DNA from: JAJRZX01 sp964407495
GTDB lineage: Bacteria > Desulfobacterota > GWC2-55-46 > JADFVP01
Reading direction: 5' to 3'
NCBI GenBank assembly: GCA_964407495.1
Contig: CAYOVP010000001.1
Coordinates: 1 to 64,000, forward strand
Length of the DNA: 64,000 nt
The notes under the pieces are model-generated. The model worked only from the letters and a program-made list of their open reading frames with translations, made no database searches and had not been told where the DNA came from. A program made the position numbers and the translations under genes. Positions within the stretch are counted from its first letter, which is position 1. Each line of letters opens with the position of its first letter. Positions 53,812-61,455 of this stretch are shown one piece after another.

Positions 53812-54249
53812 TTATCTTCTCTTCTTTTTCCGCATTGGCACGCACTGGCACGTTGCCGAGAGGTCGGAGCAGATGATGTACCAGGGTGCGATTATATCCG
53901 TATCGTCTGTAGTCAGGGGTACGCGTTTACAGAGGGGTCTGCCGTGGTCCTGGTTCATGGAGACCCCCATGCAGGACTTTATATGGTCTTTCTCTGAGAC
54001 CCTCTGGCAGTAGGCCCTGCAGTCGAGGGCCCATCTTATCTGTAGATCTGCCACGGCAGGCGTCTCATCGGAGCAGACCCCTACGTCCCATATCGCTGTC
54101 ATGCATGCCTCGATGGTGGGATAGGTGTCTCCATTGGCAACCCAGGGGTCGTGGTAATGCTTTGGCGGTGAGCAGGCGTAGTGTGTGCAACCGGCGATTA
54201 CGAGGAGCGCGGCAAGGACAAGGGGGAGTATGGCTCTCTCTGTCATCAT
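53812..54249 (-). CDS. Cysteine-rich lipoprotein of unknown function
   Basis: 145 residues. Signal peptide with lipobox VIAGC (Cys21). The mature part holds about ten further cysteines spread over the length (for example VCSDE, DCRAYC, SCMG, LCKRV, ICSD, CQCVP) and a basic tail RKKKRR. The cysteine spacing suggests a disulphide-stabilised exported protein; no family is recognised. AGAGGAT precedes the two adjacent ATG codons. Downstream is the sodB upstream region on the same strand. Confidence 0.72.
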   Translation of the reverse strand: MMTERAILPLVLAALLVIAGCTHYACSPPKHYHDPWVANGDTYPTIEACMTAIWDVGVCSDETPAVADLQIRWALDCRAYCQRVSEKDHIKSCMGVSMNQDHGRPLCKRVPLTTDDTDIIAPWYIICSDLSATCQCVPMRKKKRR

Positions 54250-54631
54250 ATCCTCTCTCTACCGGCTGGTCGGCACTGGCTCCTCTGCCGAGGGTTTGCC
54301 TGTACGGGTAAGGTGGGGCCCCTATCTTCGTGGGGTCCCGTTGCGTATCAGTTTAACAGAAGGCGGGCCTTTCTTCAATGACGATGGACAGGTGCTGCCC
54401 TGCCCATTTGCCATGCCTTTGTGGGACCGCTCCCTCTTGCAAACCCTGAGAAGGGGGGGCGCTTTCGAAGTGGGGGGCGGTCTTTTTGTCCTTCTGCTGG
54501 GAAGGGTCGGCAATTTTCTTCGGATAATGCGACTAAAGACTTTTAATTTTCAGATAAATCAGGTATCTTGTCTCTTAATCCGTACAATCTATAAGGCAAG
54601 GTCAGGGAGAAGTCTAAAGGAGACCCTGCAG
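54250..54631 (+). other. Gap with a promoter for the thioesterase gene
   Basis: 382 bases between divergent genes, no supported coding. TTGTCT (54568-54573), 16-base spacer, TATAAG (54590-54595) is a good promoter candidate 36 bases before the thioesterase start codon. The remainder is GC-rich with the short repeat GGGGCCCC near 54316. Confidence 0.5.
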
Positions 54632-55015
54632 ATGGTAAACCACAAACTTGTCCTGCCAGAGCACCTCAATCACTACGGGTATCTCTTTGGCGGTTATCTA
54701 CTTCGCTGGGTGGACGAGTATGCATATATTACGGCCAACCTGGACTTTCCGGGCCACAGGTTCGTTACCATAGGCCTTGAGAACGTGGTCTTCAAGAAGG
54801 CCATACGCATGGGCTCTGTCCTGAGGTTCGAGATAGACCTTGCCAGGCGGGGACGCACGTCTGTTACGTACAATGTGCGCGTGTTCTGCGATTCCATCGA
54901 GTCTGGCGAGAAGACCCTTGTCTTCGAGAACCGCATAACATTTGTAAATATCGACAAGGAGGGCAAAAAGGAGCCCATCGAGGCGCAAGATACGAGAGGG
55001 GTCGTCAGGACCTGA
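54632..55015 (+). CDS. Acyl-CoA thioesterase, hotdog fold (YciA-like)
   Basis: 127 residues, one hotdog domain. The active-site segment HLNHYGYLFGGYLLRWVDEYAYITA, with the Asp on the central helix, is typical of YciA/BACH-type acyl-CoA thioesterases; FVNIDKEGKK follows near the end. The ATG at 54632 has AAAGGAG 9 bases upstream; the open frame upstream to 54185 has no family features. Substrate chain length cannot be told. The carbonic anhydrase gene follows after 65 bases. Confidence 0.88.
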   Translation: MVNHKLVLPEHLNHYGYLFGGYLLRWVDEYAYITANLDFPGHRFVTIGLENVVFKKAIRMGSVLRFEIDLARRGRTSVTYNVRVFCDSIESGEKTLVFENRITFVNIDKEGKKEPIEAQDTRGVVRT

Positions 55016-55080
55016 CCGCCCACTGCCAAGGGTATGCCCCTTGTGCAAGACTACTACGAAGAAGCAGAGGAGGAAGAGAG

Positions 55081-55707
55081 ATGCAGTTGAAGGAACTCCT
55101 TGAGAGGAACAAGCACTGGGCCAAAAAGATAACGGGTATCAACCCGACTTTTTTCTCCGACCTTGCCAGGGAACAGAAACCAGGCCTCCTCTGGATAGGT
55201 TGCTCTGACAGCAGGGCCCCTGCGATCGAGGTCGTAGACCTCCTGCCTGGTTCCATCTTCGTACACCGCAACATCGCGAACCTCGTGGTACATACAGACC
55301 TCAACTGCCTCTCTGTCATCCAGTACGCGGTACAGGTACTTAACATAAATGACATAATCGTCTGCGGACACTACGGCTGTGGAGGTGTGAAGGCCGCCAT
55401 GGACGGTAAGGAGCACGGCCTCATAGACAACTGGCTCCGTCACATAAAGGACATATACCGCTATCACCAGGAGAAGATAGACGCGGTGAAGGACTTCAGG
55501 GAGCGGTGGAACCTCCTCTCTGAACTCAATACAATCGAGCAGGTCTATAATGTCTGCCACACCACCATCGTACAGAACGCCTGGAAGGCTGGCAGGCCCC
55601 TCAGCGTACATGGCTGGGTGTACAATATCGAGACAGGCCGCCTCAAGGACCTCGGTGTCTCCATATCAGATGCAGAGGGGATTTCGCGTCAACACAGGAT
55701 GGGCTGA
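55081..55707 (+). CDS. can: Beta-carbonic anhydrase
   Basis: 208 residues, beta class, cytoplasmic; interconverts CO2 and bicarbonate. Zinc ligands: Cys42 in GCSDSRA (with Asp44/Arg46 dyad), His98 and Cys101 in CGHYGCGG. Further family segments are GSIFVHRNIAN, SVIQYAV, and HGWVYNIETGRLKDLG. The ATG at 55081 has GAGGAAGAG directly upstream. The group resembles E. coli Can in length and motifs. Confidence 0.95.
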   Translation: MQLKELLERNKHWAKKITGINPTFFSDLAREQKPGLLWIGCSDSRAPAIEVVDLLPGSIFVHRNIANLVVHTDLNCLSVIQYAVQVLNINDIIVCGHYGCGGVKAAMDGKEHGLIDNWLRHIKDIYRYHQEKIDAVKDFRERWNLLSELNTIEQVYNVCHTTIVQNAWKAGRPLSVHGWVYNIETGRLKDLGVSISDAEGISRQHRMG

Positions 55708-55970
55708 ACATGCTTCTACACCTGCAGTTGGGTTTGTGTAGCCCAGGCCCCTGTGCCAAGTTTTCCTCATGTCGTGGGGCAGAGGGGCGCCTACCCTAAT
55801 TCACCTCATACGAGTTTTTTCCATTTCTTAACAACCCCTCAAGGCCCGGGTTTACCCTGGTGAGGACTCCCAGGTGGCAGTGCAGACCGTATGGCCGCCT
55901 GGCCCTGTATCTTCCGTCCTCCATGCTGGTTTGTCGCCTTGGGGTATACCCTCTGCCTAAAAAAAAAGAC
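55708..55970. other. Gap upstream of the mer operon
   Basis: About 260 bases with no supported gene. Ends in a run of nine A residues just before the mer promoter. CTACAC and GTGTAG near 55714-55740 could form a small hairpin after the carbonic anhydrase gene. Confidence 0.4.
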
Positions 55971-56002
55971 TTGACTCTGGAGCCTACTCCAGGGTTTATA
56001 CT
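55971..56002 (+). promoter_or_regulatory. MerR-type operator/promoter of the mer operon
   Basis: TTGACT (55971-55976) and TATACT (55997-56002) are 20 bases apart, the over-long spacer typical of MerR-family promoters. Inside is the palindrome CTGGAG-CCTA-CTCCAG (55977-55992). The element is very like the E. coli zntA operator as I remember it. It lies just ahead of merR, so merR and the resistance genes form one autoregulated transcript, with only about 7 bases between -10 and the merR start codon. Confidence 0.88.
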
Positions 56003-56008
56003 CGGGGT

Positions 56009-56401
56009 ATGAAGATAGGCGAGTTCTCCAGACTGGCCGGCGTCTCTGTTGATACTGTGCGCTACTACGAAGGCAGGGGACTGCTGGAAAAACCGGCCCG
56101 CAGGGAGTCCGGTTACAGGGTGTACTCTGGCAAGGACCTCAGGCGTCTCAGGTTTATCATCCATGCCAAGGAACTGGGTTTCACCCTCCATGAGATAGGG
56201 CAACTTCTCTCCATACGCTCTGATGGGAGTGAGTGCGAGAGCGTCAAGGCCCTGGCAGAGCAGAAGGCGGAGGAAATGGAGGAGCGGATGAGAAAGATGG
56301 CCCGCATGAGGGACGTGCTCCTTGAACTTGCAGAAAAGTGCGGCGAGAGGGGAGGCCTTGACCCCTGTCCCATCCTGAAGGCCCTGGAGGAAGAAGGATG
56401 A
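56009..56401 (+). CDS. merR: Mercury-responsive MerR-family regulator
   Basis: 130 residues. Winged helix at 1-70 (KIGEFSRLAGVSVDTVRYYEGRGLL), dimerisation helix 75-108. The metal cysteines are Cys76, Cys111 and Cys120: spacings 35 and 9, identical to Cys82/117/126 of Tn501 MerR. With merTPFA downstream this is the mercury sensor. The start codon lies seven bases after the -10 element, so the transcript is probably leaderless or nearly so. The stop overlaps merT (ATGA). Confidence 0.93.
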   Translation: MKIGEFSRLAGVSVDTVRYYEGRGLLEKPARRESGYRVYSGKDLRRLRFIIHAKELGFTLHEIGQLLSIRSDGSECESVKALAEQKAEEMEERMRKMARMRDVLLELAEKCGERGGLDPCPILKALEEEG

Positions 56402-56733
56402 ACGTGCCGGGCCCAAAGGGAGAGAAGACGAGCCTCATTGGCGCGGTCATCGCAGGAGGGCTTGCCTCGGCCTGCTGCGTGGGGCCTCTTCTGGTGGTCC
56501 TCCTGGGCCTCGGCTCGGCAGGGGTTTTTGTGAAGATGGAACCACTGAGGCCCCTATTCGCCCTTATTACCCTTTCGCTAATCGGCATCGCGGGCTTCAG
56601 ACACGTAAGGGGCAGAAGGGCGTGCGCCGCGGGCGGCTGCGCACCCCGTAGGCCTGTAATGCTCTTTATCCTCGGCGGACTCGCGCTCCTCCTGCTCCTT
56701 CTTCCCTCGGTCCTGCCCTATATTATCGAGTAA
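56398..56733 (+). CDS. merT: Mercuric ion transporter MerT
   Basis: 111 residues with three membrane helices (about 12-33, 48-66, 86-108). The vicinal pair Cys26-Cys27 in the first helix and the loop pair Cys76 and Cys81 correspond to Cys24/25 and Cys76/82 of known MerT. It takes Hg(II) from MerP at the periplasmic side and passes it to MerA. merP follows after 12 bases. Confidence 0.93.
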   Translation: MNVPGPKGEKTSLIGAVIAGGLASACCVGPLLVVLLGLGSAGVFVKMEPLRPLFALITLSLIGIAGFRHVRGRRACAAGGCAPRRPVMLFILGGLALLLLLLPSVLPYIIE

Positions 56734-56745
56734 GGAGAACTTATC

Positions 56746-57042
56746 ATGGGAAAATTATTAATAGTCGTCATGCTCGCCGTCCTTGCGGCCATACCGGCAA
56801 GATACGCATCTTCAAAGGAGGCGACGGCTGTAATCCACGTATCCGGCATGACCTGCAACATGTGCCCCATAACCATACGCCGCCGCGTCCTCAAGATGGA
56901 GGGCGTACTGGAGGCACAAGTGGACCGAAAGGCCGGGAGAGCGAACGTGACGTATGACGACAGCCTGCTCTCTGCCGAGGCTATTGCCAGGGCCGTAACG
57001 GAACTTGGATATCCGGCGGAGTTGGAGGAAGAAAAGAAATGA
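56746..57042 (+). CDS. merP: Periplasmic mercury-binding protein MerP
   Basis: 98 residues: signal peptide (1-22) and one HMA domain with the Hg-binding GMTCNMCP (Cys37, Cys40). The end ELGYPAELEEEKK is typical. AAGGAGA lies 8 bases before the ATG. Its stop overlaps the start codon of the next small gene. Confidence 0.94.
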   Translation: MGKLLIVVMLAVLAAIPARYASSKEATAVIHVSGMTCNMCPITIRRRVLKMEGVLEAQVDRKAGRANVTYDDSLLSAEAIARAVTELGYPAELEEEKK

Positions 57043-57146
57043 AGAAGACAGAGAACAGGAAGGCGGGCTGGGCGGGGTTTATAATCTTTGCTGTAATACT
57101 CGTGGGCATCGTATATCTTATGACCAGGTGCGGCGGCACCTGTTAG
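57039..57146 (+). CDS. 35-residue membrane protein with C-terminal cysteine pair, in the mer operon
   Basis: An ATG at 57039 overlaps the merP stop codon by four bases and opens a 35-codon frame ending at TAG 57146. The product has a basic N-terminus (MKKTENRKAGW), one membrane helix (about 12-28) and ends TRCGGTC, placing Cys31 and Cys35 at the membrane surface. The translational coupling and gap-free fit between merP and merF support it as a real gene. It is not a known MerC, MerE, MerF, MerG or MerH by length and motif. A mercury relay role is inference. Confidence 0.7.
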   Translation: MKKTENRKAGWAGFIIFAVILVGIVYLMTRCGGTC

Positions 57147-57150
57147 TGCC

Positions 57151-57411
57151 ATGAGGCGGGTTATGCGTAAGTCTACGCTCTTAAAGACCGGGGTCATCGG
57201 CACTATCATAGCGGCCCTCTGCTGTTTCACCCCTGTCCTTGTAATACTCTTTGGGGTGGTGGGGCTCTCCGCGGCAGTGGGGTATCTCGATTACGTACTC
57301 TTTCCCGCCCTTGGTCTTTTCATACTTCTTACTGTCTACGCCCTCCTCAGGAAGGGAAGGGACGAATGCGGCAGGTGCATAGGGAATGAAAAGGAGGGCG
57401 GAGATGGCTGA
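57151..57411 (+). CDS. merF: Mercury transporter MerF
   Basis: 86 residues, two membrane helices (about 12-33 and 43-66). Vicinal Cys24-Cys25 in ALCCFTPVL and a second pair Cys73/Cys76 after helix 2 match the MerF plan; GVVGLSAAVGYLDYVLFPAL is the family core. An in-frame ATG at 57163 is an alternative start. It overlaps merA by eight bases. Together with merT it gives two alternative Hg(II) importers. Confidence 0.9.
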   Translation: MRRVMRKSTLLKTGVIGTIIAALCCFTPVLVILFGVVGLSAAVGYLDYVLFPALGLFILLTVYALLRKGRDECGRCIGNEKEGGDG

Positions 57412-58819
57412 GAAGGATGCGCCAGGAGTGCGAATAGCGATCATTGGGTCTGGCTCTGCGGCCTTTGCCGCGGCCCTCAAGGCCCTTGAGAGGGGGGCAG
57501 AGGTGACCATGATAGAGGCGGCTCCCTTTATAGGCGGCACATGCGTAAACATCGGGTGTGTGCCCTCAAAGGCCTTGATACGGGCCGCGGAGGTAGCGCA
57601 CCTCATCTCCTCTCACCCCTTCAGTGGCATTGCCAGGACCTCTCCTGCCTTGGACCCCGCCTCTCTTGCCGGGCAACGCCAGCGTCTTGTAGAGAGGCTT
57701 CGCCGGGCAAAGTACGAGGACATACTCAAGGGCCACGAAGACATACGCCTTGTACACGGCAGGGCAGTTTTTCTGGACCCCCATACCCTCGTTGTGAGGC
57801 GCGGGGACGGAGGTGAGGAAGAGATCCGGGCCGAGAGAATACTGATTGCAACGGGCGCGAGCCCATCTATCGCCCCCATACCAGGCCTTGTCAAGACCCC
57901 TTACTGGACCTCGACCGAGGCCCTCGTTGCAGAGGAAATTCCTGGACACCTTGTTGTGCTTGGAGGCTCTGTAGTGGCCCTCGAACTCGCTCAGGCCTAC
58001 CTGCGTCTTGGCTCGAGGGTGACGGTAATGGCGAGAAGCACATTTCTCTCCCGTGAGGACCCGGCCCTTGGAGAGGGTCTTGTAAAGGTCTTCAGAGACG
58101 AAGGCGCCGAGGTCCTGCTTCATACTGTACCAGACTCAGTAACTCATGATGGGAGGGAGTTTCTGCTCTCAACCCCCTCTGGAGAGGTGCGGGCCGAGAG
58201 AGTTCTCGTTGCAACTGGCAGAAGGCCCAATACGAGGGGCCTTGGACTTGAGAGAGTGGGCATAGAGACAACCCCCCAAGGGGCCGTGGTAGTTGACGAG
58301 CGTCTTTGTACCACTGTTCCACATATATATGCCGCAGGGGACTGCGCGGACCTGCCACAGTACGTATATGTCGCCGCTGCGGCAGGTACGCGTGCGGCCA
58401 TCAACATGACAGGGGGCGAGGCCGTGCTCGACCTTACGGCCATGCCTGCCGTTGTCTTCACAGACCCCCAGGCCGCTGTGGTGGGACTTACGGAGAAAGA
58501 GGCCAAGGCACGGGGGATCGGTACGGATACCAGGACCTTGGCGCTCGAGAACATACCGCGCGCCCGTGTGAACTTTGATACGCGGGGTTTTATAAAGATG
58601 GTCGCCCAGCGCGGGACGGGCCGCATCCTCGGTGTGCAGGTCCTCGCCGCATCTGGCGGCGAGGTCATAGAGACAGCGGCCATGGCTGTCTCCAGGGGAA
58701 TGACCACGGGAGAACTCTCCAAGATGCTCTTTCCATACCTTACCATGGTAGAAGGCCTGAAACTCTGTGCGCAGACCTTTACAAAGGACGTTAGGGAACT
58801 CTCCTGTTGCGCTGGTTGA
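57404..58819 (+). CDS. merA: Mercury(II) reductase MerA
   Basis: 471-residue FAD/NAD(P)-disulphide oxidoreductase that reduces Hg(II) to Hg(0). The redox pair Cys47/Cys52 is in GGTCVNIGCVPSK, and the C-terminal vicinal pair Cys468-Cys469 in LSCCAG, which receives Hg from the partner subunit, is present; this pair separates MerA from ordinary dihydrolipoamide dehydrogenases. The N-terminal HMA (NmerA) domain found in many MerA proteins is absent. The ATG at 57404 has AAGGAGGG 6 bases upstream. 13 of its 25 Ile codons are ATA by hand count, a lower share than in argB. Confidence 0.95.
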   Translation: MAEKDAPGVRIAIIGSGSAAFAAALKALERGAEVTMIEAAPFIGGTCVNIGCVPSKALIRAAEVAHLISSHPFSGIARTSPALDPASLAGQRQRLVERLRRAKYEDILKGHEDIRLVHGRAVFLDPHTLVVRRGDGGEEEIRAERILIATGASPSIAPIPGLVKTPYWTSTEALVAEEIPGHLVVLGGSVVALELAQAYLRLGSRVTVMARSTFLSREDPALGEGLVKVFRDEGAEVLLHTVPDSVTHDGREFLLSTPSGEVRAERVLVATGRRPNTRGLGLERVGIETTPQGAVVVDERLCTTVPHIYAAGDCADLPQYVYVAAAAGTRAAINMTGGEAVLDLTAMPAVVFTDPQAAVVGLTEKEAKARGIGTDTRTLALENIPRARVNFDTRGFIKMVAQRGTGRILGVQVLAASGGEVIETAAMAVSRGMTTGELSKMLFPYLTMVEGLKLCAQTFTKDVRELSCCAG

Positions 58820-58853
58820 GGCCATGAGGCAGGACCCATCCCCTCCTTACACA

Positions 58854-58883
58854 TTGACAAGCCAGAGGTAAAGATTGTAAGAT
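58854..58883 (+). promoter_or_regulatory. Sigma-70-type promoter of the Kelch/TPR lipoprotein gene
   Basis: TTGACA (58854-58859), 18-base spacer, TAAGAT (58878-58883), 35 bases after the merA stop. Transcription would start near 58890, giving a 120-base leader. Confidence 0.6.
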
Positions 58884-58891
58884 ATTGCCGT

Positions 58892-58964
58892 CTTTTCCAG
58901 CGCCCTCTGGGCCGCTGGAAAAGGTTTACCCTGTCTTACTTTCTCTTTTCAAAGAGAGAGTAAG
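58892..58964 (+). repeat. Structured leader: two hairpins, second is repeat copy D
   Basis: First hairpin: CTTTTCCAGCG (58892-58902)/CGCTGGAAAAG (58913-58923), perfect. Second: CTTACTTTCTCTTT (58935-58948)/AAAGAGAGAGTAAG (58951-58964), with one G-U pair, closely like the hairpin of copies A and C and followed by TCTTTT. Both lie in the predicted 5' leader of the next gene. Confidence 0.6.
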
Positions 58965-59009
58965 GTCTTTTAATATTCGGGCCTTTCTCGTTTCTTGTAA
59001 GGAGGTAGC

Positions 59010-60785
59010 ATGTTTCTCGATAAAAAACGGGGCCTTGGCGCCCTGTTGGTATTTTTTGTTCTGAGTCTTTTCGTTCTGGCCGGGTGCTCGAAGGGTCCTC
59101 AGAAGCCGGCTGGCAAGGCCTCCGTTGAGAAGGAGGCGACAGATGCGGCAAGGCCCGCCTCTGCCGAGAAGGCCGCAGCCGCTACGGAAAAGGCCGCCAA
59201 AGGTGGGGCCAGTACCCGGGCAGATGTAAAAACCGGCAAAAAGGTCTGGATAGAAAAGTGGATATATGCCCGCCCCATGCAGAAAAAGCGCGCAGGAGTG
59301 GCCGCCGTGGCCATAGGCAGGCGTATCTACGCCATAGGAGGCGGCGAGTTCAGCAAGAAGGGGCTCAAGATCTTCAAGAGCGTTGAGTATGCCGATGTCC
59401 GGCCCGACGGTACGCTAAGCCCCTGGAAGTATTCCTCGCCCCTTACCATGCCCCGTGTCTACCCAGTTGCTGTTATTCACGATGGCTATATCTATGTCAT
59501 GGGGGGCGAGTCCCTTGACGAGGTCTACACTGGCGCCGAGGACCAGAAGCCGCCGCGCCTTCTTAAATCCGTGGAGCGTGCACGGATTAACCCGGATGGT
59601 ACCATCGGAAAGTGGACTCTCGAGAAGGTAAAGATGCACTTCCCACGCCGTGGTGGAGAGGTCTTCGCCGTGGACGGCTGGCTCTATGCCGGAGGGGGCT
59701 TTGGCGGAGACTTCCTGAACGACGTAGAGCGAGCCAGGATAAACACTGACGGCAGTCTCGGCACCTGGGAGGACGATAGTTTCTATAACCACGATAGGTA
59801 CATCTCTGGTTTTGCCAGAAAGGGCCGCAGGCTCTATGTCATCGGCGGACACGTGAACAGCCCGGAGAGGGCCATGGAGTCCGTGGAGACTGCGGTGGCA
59901 AACCCTGACGGCACACTCACAGAGTGGGCAGAGACGAGCCCCCTGTATACGAGGCGTTTTCTGAATACGGCCTTAGTGGCGGGAGACACGCTCTATACCT
60001 TTGCAGGTCATAATACCATAAACCTGACGAGCGTGGAGAGGGCAAGGATCCTTGAGGACGGGACCCTCGGGAAATGGGAGCCCGATACCTCTCTTAATGT
60101 GCCGCGCCGCGCCGCCTCCTCGGTTCTGGTGGGAGACAGGATCTACGTCATAGGCGGGATGATAAAGCCTATGGGGTTCTCCGACTCAGTGGACGTTGTG
60201 GAGACCGCCCAGATAGTGGAGGGAAAGAAACTCGGTAATTATGTTGCCCCTGACTCTGAGGATGCCAGGGAGTACGAGGTCCTTAAGGACACGGTGCCAA
60301 CTGATGCGCGTAACCATATTTCGCACGGCAAGGCCTACTTCAAGAGAAGGGCATACAAGAGCGTACTCTTTGATGCCAAGGAGGCCCTAAAGGAGGCCCC
60401 CGGCCTGCCAGAGGCATACAACCTGATGGCTGACGCATACTTTGCCCTTGGACAGAAGAAGAAGGCAGAGAAGGCCCTCGAGGACTCGCTGCACTCAAAG
60501 GAGAACTTCTACGCCCTCATGGGCCTTGCATATGTTGCCTTTGACAGGGAAGACTTCGAGAAATCAATAGGTTATTACGAGCGTGCCGCGGCCCTGAAGC
60601 CCGATAACGTCACCGCGCGTTTCAACCTCGGCGAGGCATACCTCAATGCCGGGAGGTATGAAGACGCCGAGAAGGAGTTCAAGTGGGTCCTCGGCGTGCG
60701 GCCAGACCTCGAGGAAGCCAAACTATACCTCAATATGAGCCGCAGGCACGTGGGGGGCAGAGCGGGCAAGAAGGGCCAAAAGTAG
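59010..60785 (+). CDS. Lipoprotein with Kelch-type beta-propeller and TPR domain
   Basis: 591 residues. Lipobox VLAGC (Cys26), then an Ala/Lys-rich linker (30-75). Residues 80-410 hold five to six Kelch-like repeats, each with a hydrophobic stretch ending in I-Y-A/V-I/M-G-G and a closing S-V-E-x-A-x-x-x-x-D-G-T-L/I-x-x-W, probably a six-bladed propeller. Residues 425-580 form at least three TPR repeats (GKAYFKRRAYKSVLFDAKEAL, AYNLMADAYFALGQKKKAEKAL, ARFNLGEAYLNAGRYEDAEKEFKWVL). A protein-interaction role at the outer membrane is likely; no enzyme motif is seen. The ATG at 59010 follows AAGGAGG. Confidence 0.85.
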   Translation: MFLDKKRGLGALLVFFVLSLFVLAGCSKGPQKPAGKASVEKEATDAARPASAEKAAAATEKAAKGGASTRADVKTGKKVWIEKWIYARPMQKKRAGVAAVAIGRRIYAIGGGEFSKKGLKIFKSVEYADVRPDGTLSPWKYSSPLTMPRVYPVAVIHDGYIYVMGGESLDEVYTGAEDQKPPRLLKSVERARINPDGTIGKWTLEKVKMHFPRRGGEVFAVDGWLYAGGGFGGDFLNDVERARINTDGSLGTWEDDSFYNHDRYISGFARKGRRLYVIGGHVNSPERAMESVETAVANPDGTLTEWAETSPLYTRRFLNTALVAGDTLYTFAGHNTINLTSVERARILEDGTLGKWEPDTSLNVPRRAASSVLVGDRIYVIGGMIKPMGFSDSVDVVETAQIVEGKKLGNYVAPDSEDAREYEVLKDTVPTDARNHISHGKAYFKRRAYKSVLFDAKEALKEAPGLPEAYNLMADAYFALGQKKKAEKALEDSLHSKENFYALMGLAYVAFDREDFEKSIGYYERAAALKPDNVTARFNLGEAYLNAGRYEDAEKEFKWVLGVRPDLEEAKLYLNMSRRHVGGRAGKKGQK

Positions 60786-60967
60786 GAGAGATGGAGAAAG
60801 GGGAGTCAGTGGCCGAGGGCACGAAGGGCCCTTTTGTCTCCTTGATCCAGGGACGAATTATTCAGAGATTTTAGCATACAAGTAACCCCCGTCTTTTAGG
60901 GGAGAAACTATTCACCGGAAAGTGCCTTGGCCGGTGCAGGGCGCAGGGGTGTAGAAGGGAAAAACTC

Positions 60968-60993
60968 TTCCACCGGCCTTCTGGCCGGTGGAA
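60968..60993 (+). other. Perfect hairpin downstream of the Kelch/TPR gene
   Basis: TTCCACCGGCC (60968-60978), loop TTCT, GGCCGGTGGAA (60983-60993). The stem is strong but no T-tract follows. The related GGCCGGTG also occurs just before it near 60930. Confidence 0.5.
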
Positions 60994-61023
60994 CAATAAT
61001 GGACGGGACGAGGGGAATCAAGT

Positions 61024-61065
61024 AAAAAAAACGGTGGGCCTGGAGAGATGGCACACCGTTTTTTT
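61024..61065. terminator. Bidirectional intrinsic terminator
   Basis: A-run plus CGGTG (61024-61036) pairs with CACCG plus T-run (61054-61065), loop of 17 bases. It lies between the convergent Kelch/TPR and cytochrome genes and can serve both. Confidence 0.8.
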
Positions 61066-61069
61066 GTAT

Positions 61070-61438
61070 TCACTTTGCCGAGCACTTGCAGAGTTGGCGC
61101 AGGTAGTCTTTTAGTTCGCTTATCTCTTTCTTCGTGAGGGTATCGCCAAAGGGCGGCATCATGCGTGACCTGTTCGTAGCGGCCCCGCCTTCTCTTATGA
61201 CGTTGATGAGGTCCTCGTCGCTGAGTTGGCTCATCTTCGCGGCATTGGTGTGGTTTCGCGGCCTGACAGGCTGTGTGGGGGTGTTGTTGGGGCCGTCACC
61301 CTTGCCATAGAGGCCGTGGCATGCCGCGCAGTAGAAGCGGTAGACTTCCTTGGCCGTTCCGGCACTGGCCGGGCCCATGGTAAGGGCACTGAGAAAGACG
61401 ATGAGTGCCGCTGTCTTTAGAAGGATCCTGAAACTCAT
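61070..61438 (-). CDS. Monohaem c-type cytochrome
   Basis: 122 residues: Sec signal peptide (1-26), one haem motif CAACH (about residues 38-42) followed by GLYGKGDGPN, an axial Met in RMMPPFGDTL, and the terminal helix of class I cytochromes, SELKDYLRQL. It is a small periplasmic electron carrier. The C-terminus has an unusual extra CKC. The gene starts 17 bases after the dihaem cytochrome gene ends, so they form an operon. Confidence 0.92.
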   Translation of the reverse strand: MSFRILLKTAALIVFLSALTMGPASAGTAKEVYRFYCAACHGLYGKGDGPNNTPTQPVRPRNHTNAAKMSQLSDEDLINVIREGGAATNRSRMMPPFGDTLTKKEISELKDYLRQLCKCSAK

Positions 61439-61455
61439 GCCCTTTTCCAGTAGGT

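Noticed and set aside
55971..58819. Zinc or lead resistance instead of mercury, suggested by the zntA-like operator
   Set aside because: MerR cysteine spacing (35 and 9), MerT/MerP/MerF and the C-terminal CC of MerA all indicate mercury.
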